Shown: piece by piece, positions 53,568 through 62,869 of the stretch
Numbering within the stretch: position 1 is the first letter of the stretch
Layout: the number at the start of each line of letters is the position of its first letter
DNA from: Collinsella sp. WCA1-178-WT-3 (M1)
GTDB lineage: Bacteria; Actinomycetota; Coriobacteriia; Coriobacteriales; Coriobacteriaceae
NCBI RefSeq assembly: GCF_009696325.1
Contig: NZ_VUME01000002.1
Coordinates: 124,001-188,000 of the forward strand
DNA: 64,000 nucleotides
Reading direction: 5' to 3'
Translations under genes and position numbers: made by a program
Notes under the pieces: model-generated
What the model was told of the DNA's origin: nothing
The model's database searches: none
What the model saw: only the letters and a program-made list of their open reading frames with translations

Positions 53568-54332
53568 CTAGTGGCAGCCACAGCCCTCGTGCCCATCATG
53601 GTCGTGGTGGCCGTGGCAGCCGCAGGACTCGCCATGCTCGTGGGCGTGCTCGTGCTCGTGCCCATGGCAGTCGCAGGTGGCCTCGCCGGTCTGCGCGAGC
53701 GTGCCGGCAATGAGGGCCTCGACGCAGGCGTCGCAGCTGCCCTGGGCGCCCGCATAGACCGTGATGCCTGCCTGGGTGAGCGCGTTGATGGCGCCGCCGC
53801 CGATACCGCCGCAGATGAGCGTATCGACGCCACCGTTGGCGAGCAGACCCGCTAGGGCGCCGTGACCAGTGCCGCCGGTGCCTACGACCTGCTCGTTGAG
53901 CACCTTGCCATCCTGGATGTCATAGATTTTGAACTGCTCGCTGCGGCCAAAGTGCATAAAGATGTTGCCGTTGTCGTACGTCGTTGCCACCCTCATGGTG
54001 CCGACCTCCTTTGCTGGCCATATGGCCGTCGTCGTAGGTGTGGGGGAGTATGCGATATTGCCGCCCTCGATACTAAGTGCTCGCCCGTTGACCAGCGCGT
54101 TTGCCACCTTGCGATGCGCGCGGCTGCAGATGGCCGCCACGGTGGCACGGGCGATGCCCATTTGCTGGGCGACGGCCTCCTGATTGAGGCCTTCCAGGTC
54201 GCAAAGCCGTAGGACTTCGAGCTCATCGACCGTCATGTCGATGGCGTCTCCGCTGGCAAGGCCGTCAGGGGTAAAGCCGCGATATTCGGGAATGATCCCA
54301 ACACGGCGCAATTTTTCGCGTCTTCCTGCCAT
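53568..54332 (-). CDS. DUF134 helix-turn-helix protein fused to a NifX/NifB-type cofactor domain with a His-rich tail
   Basis: A 254-aa protein from ATG 54332 (GGAGAG upstream; a TTG ten codons earlier is rejected). Residues ~1-100 are a DUF134 DNA-binding region with a sigma-like HTH (LNQEAVAQQMGIARATVAAI). About 115-215 is a dinitrogenase iron-molybdenum cofactor domain (ATTYDNGNIFMHFGRSEQFKIYDI, ICGGIGGGAINAL). The last ~35 residues are a His/Cys/Glu metal-binding tail (CHGHEHEHAHEHGESCGCHG). It probably senses or carries a metal or Fe-S cluster. Two similar dyads lie just upstream, which suggests autoregulation. Confidence 0.82.
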   Translation of the reverse strand: MAGRREKLRRVGIIPEYRGFTPDGLASGDAIDMTVDELEVLRLCDLEGLNQEAVAQQMGIARATVAAICSRAHRKVANALVNGRALSIEGGNIAYSPTPTTTAIWPAKEVGTMRVATTYDNGNIFMHFGRSEQFKIYDIQDGKVLNEQVVGTGGTGHGALAGLLANGGVDTLICGGIGGGAINALTQAGITVYAGAQGSCDACVEALIAGTLAQTGEATCDCHGHEHEHAHEHGESCGCHGHHDHDGHEGCGCH

Positions 54333-54346
54333 ACACTCTCCAAATC

Positions 54347-54411
54347 TGACATATGTCAACAATAGGATAGCGCGTATACGAAACCGCTCAAGCTATTTTT
54401 GGCATATGTCA
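54347..54411. promoter_or_regulatory. Two ATATGTCA dyads upstream of the DUF134/NifX gene
   Basis: TGACATATGTCA (54347-54358) is a perfect 12-nt palindrome, and TGGCATATGTCA (54400-54411) differs at one base. Their centres are 53 nt apart, about five helical turns, in the region driving the minus-strand regulator. A regulator bound to both could loop DNA. Confidence 0.5.
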
Positions 54412-54508
54412 AAAAAGCTGAAGGTGCAGCATTTGCGAATGCGGCGCCGTACTGCCGTGCATTGCGTGTGCCGCCCCAAGTGTGCAATTCGATGCTGCGC
54501 GCCTGGGC

Positions 54509-54514
54509 TACAAT
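54509..54514 (+). promoter_or_regulatory. Possible -10 box (TACAAT) of thyA-dfrA
   Basis: TACAAT is five-sixths of consensus and 35 nt before the thyA ATG. No good -35 is visible at 16-18 nt. Confidence 0.3.
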
Positions 54515-54548
54515 AAAAATCGCTTATAGGCGACTGACAGGAGGGTCA

Positions 54549-55397
54549 ATGAGCAAAGCTGATCAACAGTTTGTAGCCATGTGCCGCGATATTCTGGACC
54601 ATGGCACCACTACCGAGGGCCAAAAGGTTCGTCCGGTGTGGGAGGACGGCACCCCTGCCTATACCATTAAAAACTTTGGCGTTACGGCACGCTACGACCT
54701 GCGTGAGGAGTTTCCGGCGCTTACCCTGCGTCGTACGGCCCTCAAATCTGCCATGGACGAGATTCTATGGATCTATCAAAAGAAGTCCAATAACGTGCAT
54801 GACCTCAACAGCCATATTTGGGATGAGTGGGCCGACGAGACCGGCTCCATCGGCAAGGCCTACGGGTACCAGATTGGCCAGAAGAGCCATTATGCCGAGG
54901 GTGACTTTGACCAGATGGACCGTGTGCTGTACGACCTTAAGCACACACCGTACAGCCGTCGCATCATGACCAACACGTATGTGTTTAGCGACCTGTCCGA
55001 GATGCACCTGTATCCGTGCGCCTACAGCGTGACCTATAACGTCACGCAGCGCCCGCAGGACGATAAGCCAACACTCAACATGATTCTCAACCAGCGCAGC
55101 CAGGACATTTTGGCCGCGAACAACTGGAATGTGTGCCAGTACGCCATTTTGCTGATGATGGTCGCGCAGTCGGTCGATATGATCGCTGGCGAGTTGCTGC
55201 ATGTGATCGCCGATGCCCATATTTACGACCGTCATGTCGATATCGTCCGCGAGCTTATCGAGCGTCCGCAGTTTGCGGCTCCTAAGGTAACGCTCAACCC
55301 CGACGTGCACGATTTCTACGCGTTTACGACCGACGACTTGATCGTTGAGGGCTATGAGCACGGCCCGCAGGTCAAGAACATCCCCATTGCGGTGTAG
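54549..55397 (+). CDS. thyA: Thymidylate synthase
   Basis: A 282-aa enzyme that methylates dUMP to dTMP with methylenetetrahydrofolate. The active-site Cys lies in LYPCAYSVTYNV. RSQDILAANNWNVCQYAIL and GDxH-like ADAHIYDRHVD are conserved. The active-site context and length resemble the Bacillus ThyA (phage phi3T) branch rather than the E. coli form. The ATG at 54549 follows AGGAGGG; longer upstream frames are rejected. dfrA begins 9 nt after its stop, a classical folate pair. Confidence 0.95.
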   Translation: MSKADQQFVAMCRDILDHGTTTEGQKVRPVWEDGTPAYTIKNFGVTARYDLREEFPALTLRRTALKSAMDEILWIYQKKSNNVHDLNSHIWDEWADETGSIGKAYGYQIGQKSHYAEGDFDQMDRVLYDLKHTPYSRRIMTNTYVFSDLSEMHLYPCAYSVTYNVTQRPQDDKPTLNMILNQRSQDILAANNWNVCQYAILLMMVAQSVDMIAGELLHVIADAHIYDRHVDIVRELIERPQFAAPKVTLNPDVHDFYAFTTDDLIVEGYEHGPQVKNIPIAV

Positions 55398-55406
55398 GTG
55401 ACGCGC

Positions 55407-55925
55407 ATGACGTGTAAGCTTTCTGCCATTGTCGCCGTGTGCGATGACTGGGGCATTGGGTGCGAGGGTGACATGGTCGTGTCCAACCGTGCCGACATGC
55501 GCCATTTTGTGGCGTGCACCAAGGGTTGTCCGGTCATTATGGGACGCAAGACCCTGCTGAGTTTTCCCGGCGGGCGTCCGCTCAAGAAACGCCGCAACAT
55601 TGTGCTCACGCGCGACGAGGGCTTTGCTCCCGAGGGCGTCGACGTGGTGCATAGTATCGATGAGGCGCTCGCCGCGGTTGCCGATGAGCCCGTTGCCTGG
55701 GTGATCGGTGGCGGCGATGTCTATCGGCAGTTTTTGCCGTACTGCGTGGAGGCCGAGGTCACGCACAACCATTGCACCCATGCCGTGGACACGTACTTTC
55801 CCAATTTGGATGTCGATCCTGCGTGGGAAGTTGCGCGGCGCGACGGGGTTGCCACGATTGCCGCGGGCGAGGGTGACGAAGGCCTCGATTATGAGTTCGT
55901 GACATATCGTCGTGTTGATGCTTAA
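55407..55925 (+). CDS. dfrA: Dihydrofolate reductase
   Basis: A 172-aa enzyme that regenerates tetrahydrofolate with NADPH after the ThyA reaction. The N-terminus LSAIVAVCDDWGIGCEGDMV contains the Met20-loop region, IMGRKTLLSFPGGRPL the NADPH-binding segment and WVIGGGDVYRQFLPY the Gly-Gly motif. The substrate-binding acidic residue is seen as Asp in ADMRHF. ATG 55407 is preferred over the GTG at 55398 because AGGTG is well placed. Confidence 0.93.
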   Translation: MTCKLSAIVAVCDDWGIGCEGDMVVSNRADMRHFVACTKGCPVIMGRKTLLSFPGGRPLKKRRNIVLTRDEGFAPEGVDVVHSIDEALAAVADEPVAWVIGGGDVYRQFLPYCVEAEVTHNHCTHAVDTYFPNLDVDPAWEVARRDGVATIAAGEGDEGLDYEFVTYRRVDA

Positions 55926-56034
55926 ATCGTCTGGCGTGAACGGTATCACCGGGTTGATTGAATGCATGGGGCGGCGCTTAGCGTCGCCTCGTTTGGTATA
56001 GATGTGCTGTAAAGAAGGGTACGGGCTGGCTGCT

Positions 56035-56949
56035 ATGACTGATGCCGTTGAGGTGCTGCGAATCGATTCCCTTAATGATGAGCGGCTCGACGCCTACGTG
56101 CGACTGACGGAGCGCGAGCTGCGTTGTGTGCTGGAGCCTCAAAAGGGTATCTTTATTGCGGAAAGCGCCAAGGTCATCGAGCGTGCGGTGCGTGCCGGAT
56201 ACGAGCCGGTGAGCTTTCTTTTGGGTGAGCGCTGGCTCGATCAGATGATGCCGCTGTTCGAGCGTCTGGTTGTACGCGAGGGCGCAGGTCCAGTTCCTGT
56301 GTTCGTGGCCTCCATGGAGCTCATGGAGCAGTTGACGGGCTTTAACGTGACGCGCGGTGCGCTCGCGGCGTTCCGTCGCCCGCGTCAGATTCCGGTTGAT
56401 GAGTTCTTGGGCGGCGTCGTCGAGGTGGCGGGTGAGCGCCCGGTGCGCGTGTGCGTGCTCGAGGGTATTGTCGACCATACTAATGTGGGTGCGATTTTCC
56501 GCTCGGCGGCAGCGTTGAATGTCGATGGCATTTTGGTAAGCCCCACGTGCTGTGACCCGCTGTACCGCCGCTCGGCCCGTGTGAGCATGGGCACGGTGTT
56601 CCAGGTGCCGTGGACGCGCATTGGCAGCGAGGCGCGCGTATGGCCGCATGATGGGCTGGCGGCGCTGCACGATGCCGGCTTTTCGTGTGCCGCCATGGCA
56701 TTGACGGATGATTCGGTGTCGTTGGACGATCCCGCGTTGCAAGAGATTGACCGGTTGGCGATCTTTATGGGCACCGAGGGCGCCGGCCTGGGCGCCAAGA
56801 CCATCGCGGGCTGTGACTGGGCTGTGCGTATTCCGATGGCGCACGGGGTCGATTCGCTCAACGTGGCCGCGGCGAGTGCTGTCGCTTTTTGGCAGTTGTG
56901 TCCGCACGTGAGCAACGAGTATCACTACCAGCCGGGACTGTATCACTAG
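56035..56949 (+). CDS. TrmH/SpoU-family RNA 2'-O-methyltransferase
   Basis: About 304 aa. The SPOUT (trefoil knot) domain in the C-terminal half has the three motifs: HTNVGAIFRSAAAL (motif 1), FMGTEGAGLGAKT (motif 2) and IPMAHGVDSLNVAAASAVAF (motif 3). The N-terminal ~110 residues are a substrate-binding domain of L30e type. It methylates rRNA or tRNA ribose; the target nucleotide cannot be inferred. The ATG at 56035 is chosen because the earlier ATG at 56002 has no site. A 125-nt gap separates it from the MATE gene. Confidence 0.88.
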   Translation: MTDAVEVLRIDSLNDERLDAYVRLTERELRCVLEPQKGIFIAESAKVIERAVRAGYEPVSFLLGERWLDQMMPLFERLVVREGAGPVPVFVASMELMEQLTGFNVTRGALAAFRRPRQIPVDEFLGGVVEVAGERPVRVCVLEGIVDHTNVGAIFRSAAALNVDGILVSPTCCDPLYRRSARVSMGTVFQVPWTRIGSEARVWPHDGLAALHDAGFSCAAMALTDDSVSLDDPALQEIDRLAIFMGTEGAGLGAKTIAGCDWAVRIPMAHGVDSLNVAAASAVAFWQLCPHVSNEYHYQPGLYH

Positions 56950-57074
56950 GCAGATATTTTGCACCGGGCTCTGAGTCCGGGTGTTTCGGTTGACGCCGGT
57001 CGGTGCTAAGCTGGTGCTGGCTTTGGTCTTTAATTGACGTTTTGTTGTTTGACGTGCGCTGGTGGGGAGGGCGT

Positions 57075-58424
57075 GTGGCTAAGAAATCTACGGCTATCGA
57101 TGTAACACAGGGTGTTATTTGGCAGCAGTTGCTTTCGCTGTGCGTTCCCATCTTTTTTAGTTCGTTCTTTCAGCAGGCATACACGCTTATCGGTACCTAT
57201 ATCGTCGGTCAGTTTGGCGGCAAGCTCGCGCTGGGTGGCATCCAGGCCACGATGGTGCTCACGGAGCTCTGCATCGGTTTTTGCGTCGGTGTTGGCGCCG
57301 GCTGTGCTGTTATTACGGGTCAGTATTTTGGCCAGCACGATGATGAGCGACTGAGTCGTTCGGTCCATACGGCCATGACGCTCGCTCTGGTGGGCGGTAT
57401 CGTCGTCTCGATTCTGGGCATAGTGTTCGTTGAGCCCATGCTGGTGCTTATGAATACGCCGCATGAACTATTGGCCGAGGGTGTGGCCTATGCTCGTTGC
57501 TATTTTGCCGCTATGGTTGCGGCGCTGTTGCTCAATATGGGCACCGCGCTGTTGCGCGCCGTGGGCGACACGCGTGGGCCTGCCGTGATCATCGCTTCCG
57601 GCTGCCTCGTTAACGTGGTACTGGATGTCATCTTCGTTGCCGTGCTTCATATGGAGGCTCTGGGCTGTGGTATCGCGGTGGCGCTGACCATTTGCTCCAA
57701 CGCCACGATGATCGTGATTCGCATGATGCACGCACCGGGTGCGTGGCGGCTTTCACTCTCCAAACTCGGCATTGATCCTGGTATTTGCAAGAGCATGATC
57801 TCGTGTGGTCTGCCGCTTGGCTTTCAGTCTGCTGCGTATTCGATTTCCAACGTCTTGATTCAGGTGTCGGTCAACTCGTTTGGTGCCGATGTCACCACGG
57901 CCTGGGGTCTTTCGGGCCGCTTAGATGGCATTGTCTGGATGGTTACCGAGGCGCTTGGCGTGTCGATCACCACGTTCTCGGCACAGAACTTTGGCGCGCG
58001 CAACTACGAGCGCATGCGCAAGGGCTACCATACGTCGCTCGTGCTGTCGTTTATGCTCATTGGTGGCCTGTCTGCCGTGCTGCTGGTGTTCTCGGGTCCT
58101 CTGTCGCGTCTGTTTGTCGACGATGCTTCGATTTCGGCCTACACCACGACCATCATCCATTTTATTGCGCCGTTCTATGCGATTTTCTCGATTATCGAAA
58201 ACGCGTCGGGCTCCATTCGCGGTGCCGGCGTGAGCTTGCAGCCCATGATTCTCACGATTTTCGGCACCGTCGTGCTCAGGGTGATCTGGGTGTTTGCGAT
58301 CATGCCTTTCGATCCGTCGCTTGAGCTCCTGCTGCTGGTTTACCCCGTAACCTGGCTCATCACGGCCACGATGTTCACTATCTACCACCACAGCGGCAAC
58401 TGGCTAGGCCGCGCCACTGCCTAA
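57075..58424 (+). CDS. MATE-family efflux transporter
   Basis: About 449 aa from GTG 57075 behind GGGGAGG; a start at 57003 would add 24 residues without a site. It has about twelve transmembrane helices in two similar halves, with typical MATE segments QQAYTLIGTYIVGQFGGK, GVGAGCAVITGQYFGQ and, in the second half, LGVSITTFSAQNFGARNYER. Members export drugs, flavins or other cations with Na+ or H+. The substrate is unknown. It converges on cobO, separated by a palindrome. Confidence 0.9.
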   Translation: MAKKSTAIDVTQGVIWQQLLSLCVPIFFSSFFQQAYTLIGTYIVGQFGGKLALGGIQATMVLTELCIGFCVGVGAGCAVITGQYFGQHDDERLSRSVHTAMTLALVGGIVVSILGIVFVEPMLVLMNTPHELLAEGVAYARCYFAAMVAALLLNMGTALLRAVGDTRGPAVIIASGCLVNVVLDVIFVAVLHMEALGCGIAVALTICSNATMIVIRMMHAPGAWRLSLSKLGIDPGICKSMISCGLPLGFQSAAYSISNVLIQVSVNSFGADVTTAWGLSGRLDGIVWMVTEALGVSITTFSAQNFGARNYERMRKGYHTSLVLSFMLIGGLSAVLLVFSGPLSRLFVDDASISAYTTTIIHFIAPFYAIFSIIENASGSIRGAGVSLQPMILTIFGTVVLRVIWVFAIMPFDPSLELLLLVYPVTWLITATMFTIYHHSGNWLGRATA

Positions 58425-58436
58425 TGATCCGTATGA

Positions 58437-58496
58437 GACAGAGGAAAACGGATCATTGCTCTCCGTGGTGATGTCGATGATTCGTTTTCCTCCGTC
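58437..58496. terminator. Bidirectional hairpin between the MATE and cobO genes
   Basis: GACAGAGGAAAACGGATCAT and ATGATTCGTTTTCCTCCGTC are inverted complements at 18 of 20 positions, with a 20-nt loop. It lies between convergent stops, so it can serve both strands. Confidence 0.6.
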
Positions 58497-58509
58497 CCCT
58501 TTGGATCAA

Positions 58510-58995
58510 TTAGTATTCGATGCCTTGGCGGGCTAGGAGGCCTTCGTCGAAGTAGTGTTTGACGGGGCGCATTTCGGTTACGAGGTCGGCAAGGTCGGCG
58601 AGGGGCAGCAAGCCGCGGCCAGTGAGCACGAGCTCCGTGGTGGTTGGTTTCATCGCGATCAACGCTTCGACATCTTCGCGCGTCACAAAGCCCCGTCGCA
58701 TGGCTTCTCCCAGCTCATCCAAGATCAGCACGTCGACTTGGCTAATCTGCTCGCGCGCCAGCTCCATGATCTGTGCGGCACAGGCTTCGGGCGTGTCGCG
58801 GTCGGCTTGTACGATGCAAAGCCCCAATCGAGGAGCAGCGTCATGTTCGGCGCAGTGCAGCTTCTTGGCAAACTGAAGCATGAGCACGTTAAGTCCATAG
58901 CCCGTGGCGCGCAGCGCGAGCCCCAGCGCAGCCGTCGTCTTGCCCTTGCCGTCGCCCGTATAGATTTGAACCTTGCCGACTTCCAGTGATGCCAT
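58510..58995 (-). CDS. cobO: Cob(I)yrinic acid a,c-diamide adenosyltransferase
   Basis: A 161-aa CobA/CobO/BtuR-type ATP:corrinoid adenosyltransferase that adds the upper adenosyl ligand of vitamin B12. The P-loop is TGDGKGKTTAALGLALRA (residues ~13-30), and VDVLILDELGEAMRRGFV and ELVLTGRGLL are conserved. The ATG is preceded by GAAAGGA. No other cobalamin genes are in the window. It may serve adenosylation of salvaged corrinoids. Confidence 0.93.
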   Translation of the reverse strand: MASLEVGKVQIYTGDGKGKTTAALGLALRATGYGLNVLMLQFAKKLHCAEHDAAPRLGLCIVQADRDTPEACAAQIMELAREQISQVDVLILDELGEAMRRGFVTREDVEALIAMKPTTTELVLTGRGLLPLADLADLVTEMRPVKHYFDEGLLARQGIEY

Positions 58996-59072
58996 CTCTG
59001 TCCTTTCGTGCCCGGTGTCGGTTTATCGCCGGCCGGGTTGGGTATTCTAGTTAGCATTATCAACCCCAGTAG

Positions 59073-60980
59073 ATGGAGTTCAAGCAGATGGAGATGGATG
59101 ACAACAAACGTAGACGGAATATGATCCTCTACGTGCTCATCGCCTTCGTCGTCTACCTCGTGCTCTCGACCGTTCTGTTCCCCAACATCGGTCACACGCA
59201 GCAGATTACGAAGACCGATTACTCGACGTTTGTCAAAGCGCTCGACAAGAAGAGCGTCGATAAGGTCGAGTACAACACGGACGATTACTCGATTTATTAC
59301 ACCAAGAAGGGCGAGGACGAGAACATCGCCTACAAGACGACCGGTGTGCCGAATGATGCGGGCTTTACCGATCGCGTGCTTGAATCTGGCGCCTCGCTTG
59401 AGTCGGTCGTTCCCGATAAGAACTCGGGTCTGATGACTTACTACCTGCTCACCCTCATTCTTCCCATGGCGATTTTCTTCCTGATCGGCTGGTGGCTCAA
59501 CCGCCGCATGAAGAAGGCCATGGGTGATGACGGCCCGTCGATGAACTTTGGCGGCGGCGGTTTTGGCGGCGGTGGACTGGGCAAGTCCGGCGCGCGCGTG
59601 ATTGCCTCCAAGGACGTGGGCGTGACCTTTAAGGATGTTGCTGGCCAGGAAGAGGCCAAGGAGTCCCTCAAGGAGGTCGTCGACTTTCTGGAGAAGCCGC
59701 AGCGCTACGAGGAGATTGGCGCCAAGCTGCCGCGCGGTGCCCTCCTTGTCGGCCCTCCGGGTACCGGTAAAACCCTGCTTGCCAAGGCTGTGGCCGGCGA
59801 GGCGGGTGTGCCGTTCTTTAGTATTTCGGGCTCTGAGTTTGTCGAGATGTTCGTCGGCCGCGGCGCCGCCAAGGTTCGCGATCTGTTTAAGCAGGCCAAG
59901 GAAAAGGCCCCGTGCATCGTCTTTATCGATGAGATCGATACCATCGGCAAGAAGCGCGACGGCGGCGGCTTTAGTGGCAACGACGAGCGCGAGCAGACGC
60001 TCAACCAGCTGCTGACCGAGATGGACGGCTTCGATAACCACAAGGGTATCGTCGTCCTCGCTGCCACCAACCGTCCCGACAGCCTTGACCCGGCCCTGTT
60101 GCGCCCCGGTCGTTTTGACCGCCGCATCCCCGTTGAGCTGCCCGACCTGACCGGCCGTAAGAACATTCTTGAGCTGCACGCCAAGAGCGTGAAGACGCAG
60201 CCGCCGATCGACCTGACCGCGATTGCCCGCGCCACGCCCGGTGCCTCGGGCGCCGACCTGGCCAACATCATCAACGAGGGCGCCCTGCGTGCCGTCCGCG
60301 AGGGTCGCAAGCGCGCCACGCAGGACGACTTTGAGGAGTCGGTGGAGGTCGTCATTGCCGGTCAGCAGCGCAAGTCCACGGTGCTGTCCGACCACGAGAA
60401 GCAGGTCGTTTCTTACCACGAGATCGGTCATGCCATCGTTGCCGCTCGCCAGAAGGGCTCTGCGCCGGTCACGAAGATCACCATCGTGCCGCGCACGAGC
60501 GGTGCTCTGGGCTACACCATGCAGGTCGAGGAGGATGAGCGCTTCCTGACCACGCGCCAGGAGATCCTGGACAAGCTCGCCGTCTATTGCGGCGGCCGTG
60601 CAGCCGAGGAGCTCATCTTTGGCGAGATGACGACCGGCGCCGCCAACGATATCGAGCAGGCCACCAAGCTTGCCCGTAACATGGTGACGCGCTTTGGTAT
60701 GTCCGATGAGTTTGGCATGATGGCGCTCGGTACCGTGCAGAACGCGTACCTTAACCAGGATACGTCGCTCACCTGCGCCCCCGGTACGGCCGAGCGCGTG
60801 GACGCGATTGTCGCCAAGCTGATCGAGGATGCGCACGACCGCGCCCTGCAGATCTTGAAGGAGAACAAGTTTAAGCTCCACGAGCTGGCTCGTTATCTGT
60901 ACAAGAAGGAGACGATCACGGGCGAGGAGTTTATGAATCTTCTCACGCGTGAGAATCCGCTGATGCCAAAGCAGCAGTAA
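59073..60980 (+). CDS. ftsH: ATP-dependent zinc metalloprotease FtsH
   Basis: A 635-aa membrane AAA protease. Two N-terminal transmembrane helices (about residues 14-34 and 125-145) flank an extracytoplasmic domain. The AAA module has Walker [15 protein letters not shown], Walker [15 protein letters not shown] and SRH residues ([10 protein letters not shown]). The zinc protease motif is HEIGH (usually HEAGH), still fitting HExxH, with the third ligand in the [11 protein letters not shown] region. An ATG at 59088 behind GGAG is an alternative start. Confidence 0.95.
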   Translation: MEFKQMEMDDNKRRRNMILYVLIAFVVYLVLSTVLFPNIGHTQQITKTDYSTFVKALDKKSVDKVEYNTDDYSIYYTKKGEDENIAYKTTGVPNDAGFTDRVLESGASLESVVPDKNSGLMTYYLLTLILPMAIFFLIGWWLNRRMKKAMGDDGPSMNFGGGGFGGGGLGKSGARVIASKDVGVTFKDVAGQEEAKESLKEVVDFLEKPQRYEEIGAKLPRGALLVGPPGTGKTLLAKAVAGEAGVPFFSISGSEFVEMFVGRGAAKVRDLFKQAKEKAPCIVFIDEIDTIGKKRDGGGFSGNDEREQTLNQLLTEMDGFDNHKGIVVLAATNRPDSLDPALLRPGRFDRRIPVELPDLTGRKNILELHAKSVKTQPPIDLTAIARATPGASGADLANIINEGALRAVREGRKRATQDDFEESVEVVIAGQQRKSTVLSDHEKQVVSYHEIGHAIVAARQKGSAPVTKITIVPRTSGALGYTMQVEEDERFLTTRQEILDKLAVYCGGRAAEELIFGEMTTGAANDIEQATKLARNMVTRFGMSDEFGMMALGTVQNAYLNQDTSLTCAPGTAERVDAIVAKLIEDAHDRALQILKENKFKLHELARYLYKKETITGEEFMNLLTRENPLMPKQQ

Positions 60981-61000
60981 TACTAGTTGCGCAGTGCTTT

Positions 61001-61037
61001 CGCCCCATTTGAGTGTCCACCTCAAATGGGGCGTTTT
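61001..61037 (+). terminator. Intrinsic terminator of ftsH
   Basis: CGCCCCATTTGAG pairs perfectly with CTCAAATGGGGCG around a 7-nt loop, then TTTT. It is 20 nt after the stop and lies just upstream of the DUF523 gene. Confidence 0.85.
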
Positions 61038-61055
61038 GCTTGGGAAGGGTTGTAT

Positions 61056-61508
61056 ATGAAGATCGTGGTAAGTGCCTGCTTGATGGGCGAGAGCTGCAAG
61101 TATAACGGGCTCGATAATTACCATCGCGAGCTGGTCGAGGCTTGCGACCGCACGGGAACCGAGGTGCTCCTCGTGTGCCCTGAGGTTTTTGGCGGCCTGC
61201 CCACACCGCGCAAGCCGTCCGAAATTGTGAACGGCGAAGTCCGTACCTGCGAGGGCGTGTCCGTTGACAGGGAATTTCGCCTGGGTGCCCAACGAGCACT
61301 CGACATGTGCGAGCAGGCGGGCGGGCCGGAAGAGATCGCCGCGTGCATCTTACAGGACCGTAGCCCCTCGTGCGGTGCAGGTCGCGTCTACGATGGCACC
61401 TTTAGCGGCACGCTCACCGCGGGCAACGGTGTCTTCGTCGACTTGCTCCTGCGCCACGGGTACCGTGTGATTCCCGCAAGTGAATTTGACCCGAGCATGT
61501 TGGAATAG
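61056..61508 (+). CDS. DUF523 protein
   Basis: A 150-aa protein of the DUF523 family. It has the typical start VVSACLMGESCKYNG, PEVFGGLPTPR, and CILQDRSPSCGAGRVYDGTF. Conserved cysteines in CLMGESCKY and SPSCG suggest an Fe-S cluster or thiol chemistry. The family is widespread but uncharacterised. The ATG at 61056 follows GGAAGGG and gives the family length; the longer frame through the ftsH terminator is rejected. Confidence 0.88.
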   Translation: MKIVVSACLMGESCKYNGLDNYHRELVEACDRTGTEVLLVCPEVFGGLPTPRKPSEIVNGEVRTCEGVSVDREFRLGAQRALDMCEQAGGPEEIAACILQDRSPSCGAGRVYDGTFSGTLTAGNGVFVDLLLRHGYRVIPASEFDPSMLE

Positions 61509-61515
61509 CAAATGA

Positions 61516-61552
61516 AAGGGGGCGGCCATCGAGTAGATGGTCGCCCCCTTTA
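61516..61552. terminator. Terminator after the DUF523 gene
   Basis: AAAGGGGGCG...CCAT pairs with ATGG...CGCCCCCTTT, a ~15-bp stem with one mismatch. The T-run after it is short. Confidence 0.75.
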
Positions 61553-61605
61553 CTGGCAAGCTAAACAATTTCAACAGATGTTCAATGGCGTTTGCCATGA
61601 TAAAA

Positions 61606-61638
61606 CCTGCCAAAATAAACCTGTCCCTTTTTGGTAGG
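61606..61638 (-). terminator. Terminator of the alcohol dehydrogenase gene
   Basis: Read on the minus strand, CCTACCAAAA pairs with TTTTGGCAGG and is followed by TTTTA, directly after the stop codon at 61639. Confidence 0.65.
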
Positions 61639-62727
61639 TTAGGCGAGGAGCGTGTGGCCGTAGGCGTTGGCTGCCTTGATGGCGGCGGCGAACTTCTCGT
61701 CGGTGAAGGGCTCGGGGTTACCCTGCTTCCACTCGTTGGTGGCGTGCGCGTACTCGCACAGGGCAGGGATATCGGCCTCGGAAAGCCCGACCTGCTCAAG
61801 CGTTACGGGCAGGCCCATCTGCTTGTTAAAGGCGGCATAGCGCTCAAGGTTCTCGGTGTCGCCCGTGTAGGCGAACAGCACGAGCACGCCCAGGCTTACG
61901 ACCTCGCCGTGCAGGTAGGTGCCCTCACGCGGAATGCTGCAAGTGGCGTTGTAGAACGCGTGTGCCACGCTCGAGTTGTAGTAGTAATCGTTCTGGTTGG
62001 TCAGGTTCGAGACATATCCCGTGTTGACCACGATGTCGAGCGCGATCTGCTTGACGGCCTCGCTCGACAGGTCCTGGCGCACGTCCTCAAGACCCTGGAC
62101 GCCATAGGTAAACAGCGGCTCGGAGCAGGTGTGGGCGAGTGCCAGGCCAAGACCGGCGGTGTGCTCCAAATTTCCGGCGCTCGTGGCGTACTCGACCTCG
62201 GGCTGCTTAGACAGGGCATCGCCTACGCCGGCCCAGAAGTACTCTGCCGGTGCCTCGGCGATGATCTTGGGGTTGATGAAGATGTGCGCCGGTCGGTTGG
62301 GGTACGAATAGCCCTCGAGCGAGCCGTCGTCGTTGTAGACAACGGCAATGGCGGTCGCGGCGGAGCAGTTGGAGCAGATTGTCGGGACCGTGAAGACGAT
62401 CTTCTTGAGCTCGATGGCCGCCGTCTTGACGGTGTCGAGTGCCTTGCCACCGCCGCAGGCGATAAGCACGTCAGCTTCCTGGCAGGCGGGGGAGTTTACG
62501 ACCTTGGCGATATTGGCGCGTGTGCTGTTGGTGCCGTAGACGCGCGTCTCCAGAACTTCGACGCCGGTGCCTGCCAGCGCGGCTTCGATACCGGGAAGTG
62601 CTGCAGCCAGTGCTCGCTTGCCACCGATGATTGCGACCTTGGTCGCTCCGTATTCGGCCAGCGCGCCGGGCAGCTCGTCGAAGCAGTCCTCGCCGACGGT
62701 ATAGTCGCTCATTCCGATCGTGCGCAT
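61639..62727 (-). CDS. Iron-containing alcohol dehydrogenase, glycerol-dehydrogenase-like
   Basis: A 362-aa enzyme of the group III (iron/zinc) alcohol dehydrogenase family, nearest in layout to glycerol dehydrogenase GldA. NAD-binding segments are GGKRALAAALPG and ACGGGKALDTVK with VPTICSNCSAATA. Candidate metal ligands are Asp in GVGDALSK and the two His in SSVAHAFYN and GTYLHGEVVS. The ATG follows GAAGG. It is divergent from the ileS T-box. Whether it uses glycerol or another polyol is not decided by the sequence. Confidence 0.88.
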   Translation of the reverse strand: MRTIGMSDYTVGEDCFDELPGALAEYGATKVAIIGGKRALAAALPGIEAALAGTGVEVLETRVYGTNSTRANIAKVVNSPACQEADVLIACGGGKALDTVKTAAIELKKIVFTVPTICSNCSAATAIAVVYNDDGSLEGYSYPNRPAHIFINPKIIAEAPAEYFWAGVGDALSKQPEVEYATSAGNLEHTAGLGLALAHTCSEPLFTYGVQGLEDVRQDLSSEAVKQIALDIVVNTGYVSNLTNQNDYYYNSSVAHAFYNATCSIPREGTYLHGEVVSLGVLVLFAYTGDTENLERYAAFNKQMGLPVTLEQVGLSEADIPALCEYAHATNEWKQGNPEPFTDEKFAAAIKAANAYGHTLLA

Positions 62728-62869
62728 AGCAACCTTCTTTCGTTCGATAAAGTGCTTTCAGGTATTTTGCTCCTAGAGAAGGTCCACATCCGCGAGAAAT
62801 TTCGAACGTATAAAACCAGTGTTGAGGGTTTTTCGCCGGCGCGGAACGTGCTAGCATACTCCGCATAAG

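Noticed and set aside
53330-53713. Plus-strand frame across the end of ffh
   Set aside because: Frame-shifted reading of the Gly/Met-rich ffh tail; no start signal.
55970-55990. Terminator after dfrA
   Set aside because: A short GC hairpin (GCGGCGC with GCGTCGC) is present but has no T-tract and is too small to be convincing.
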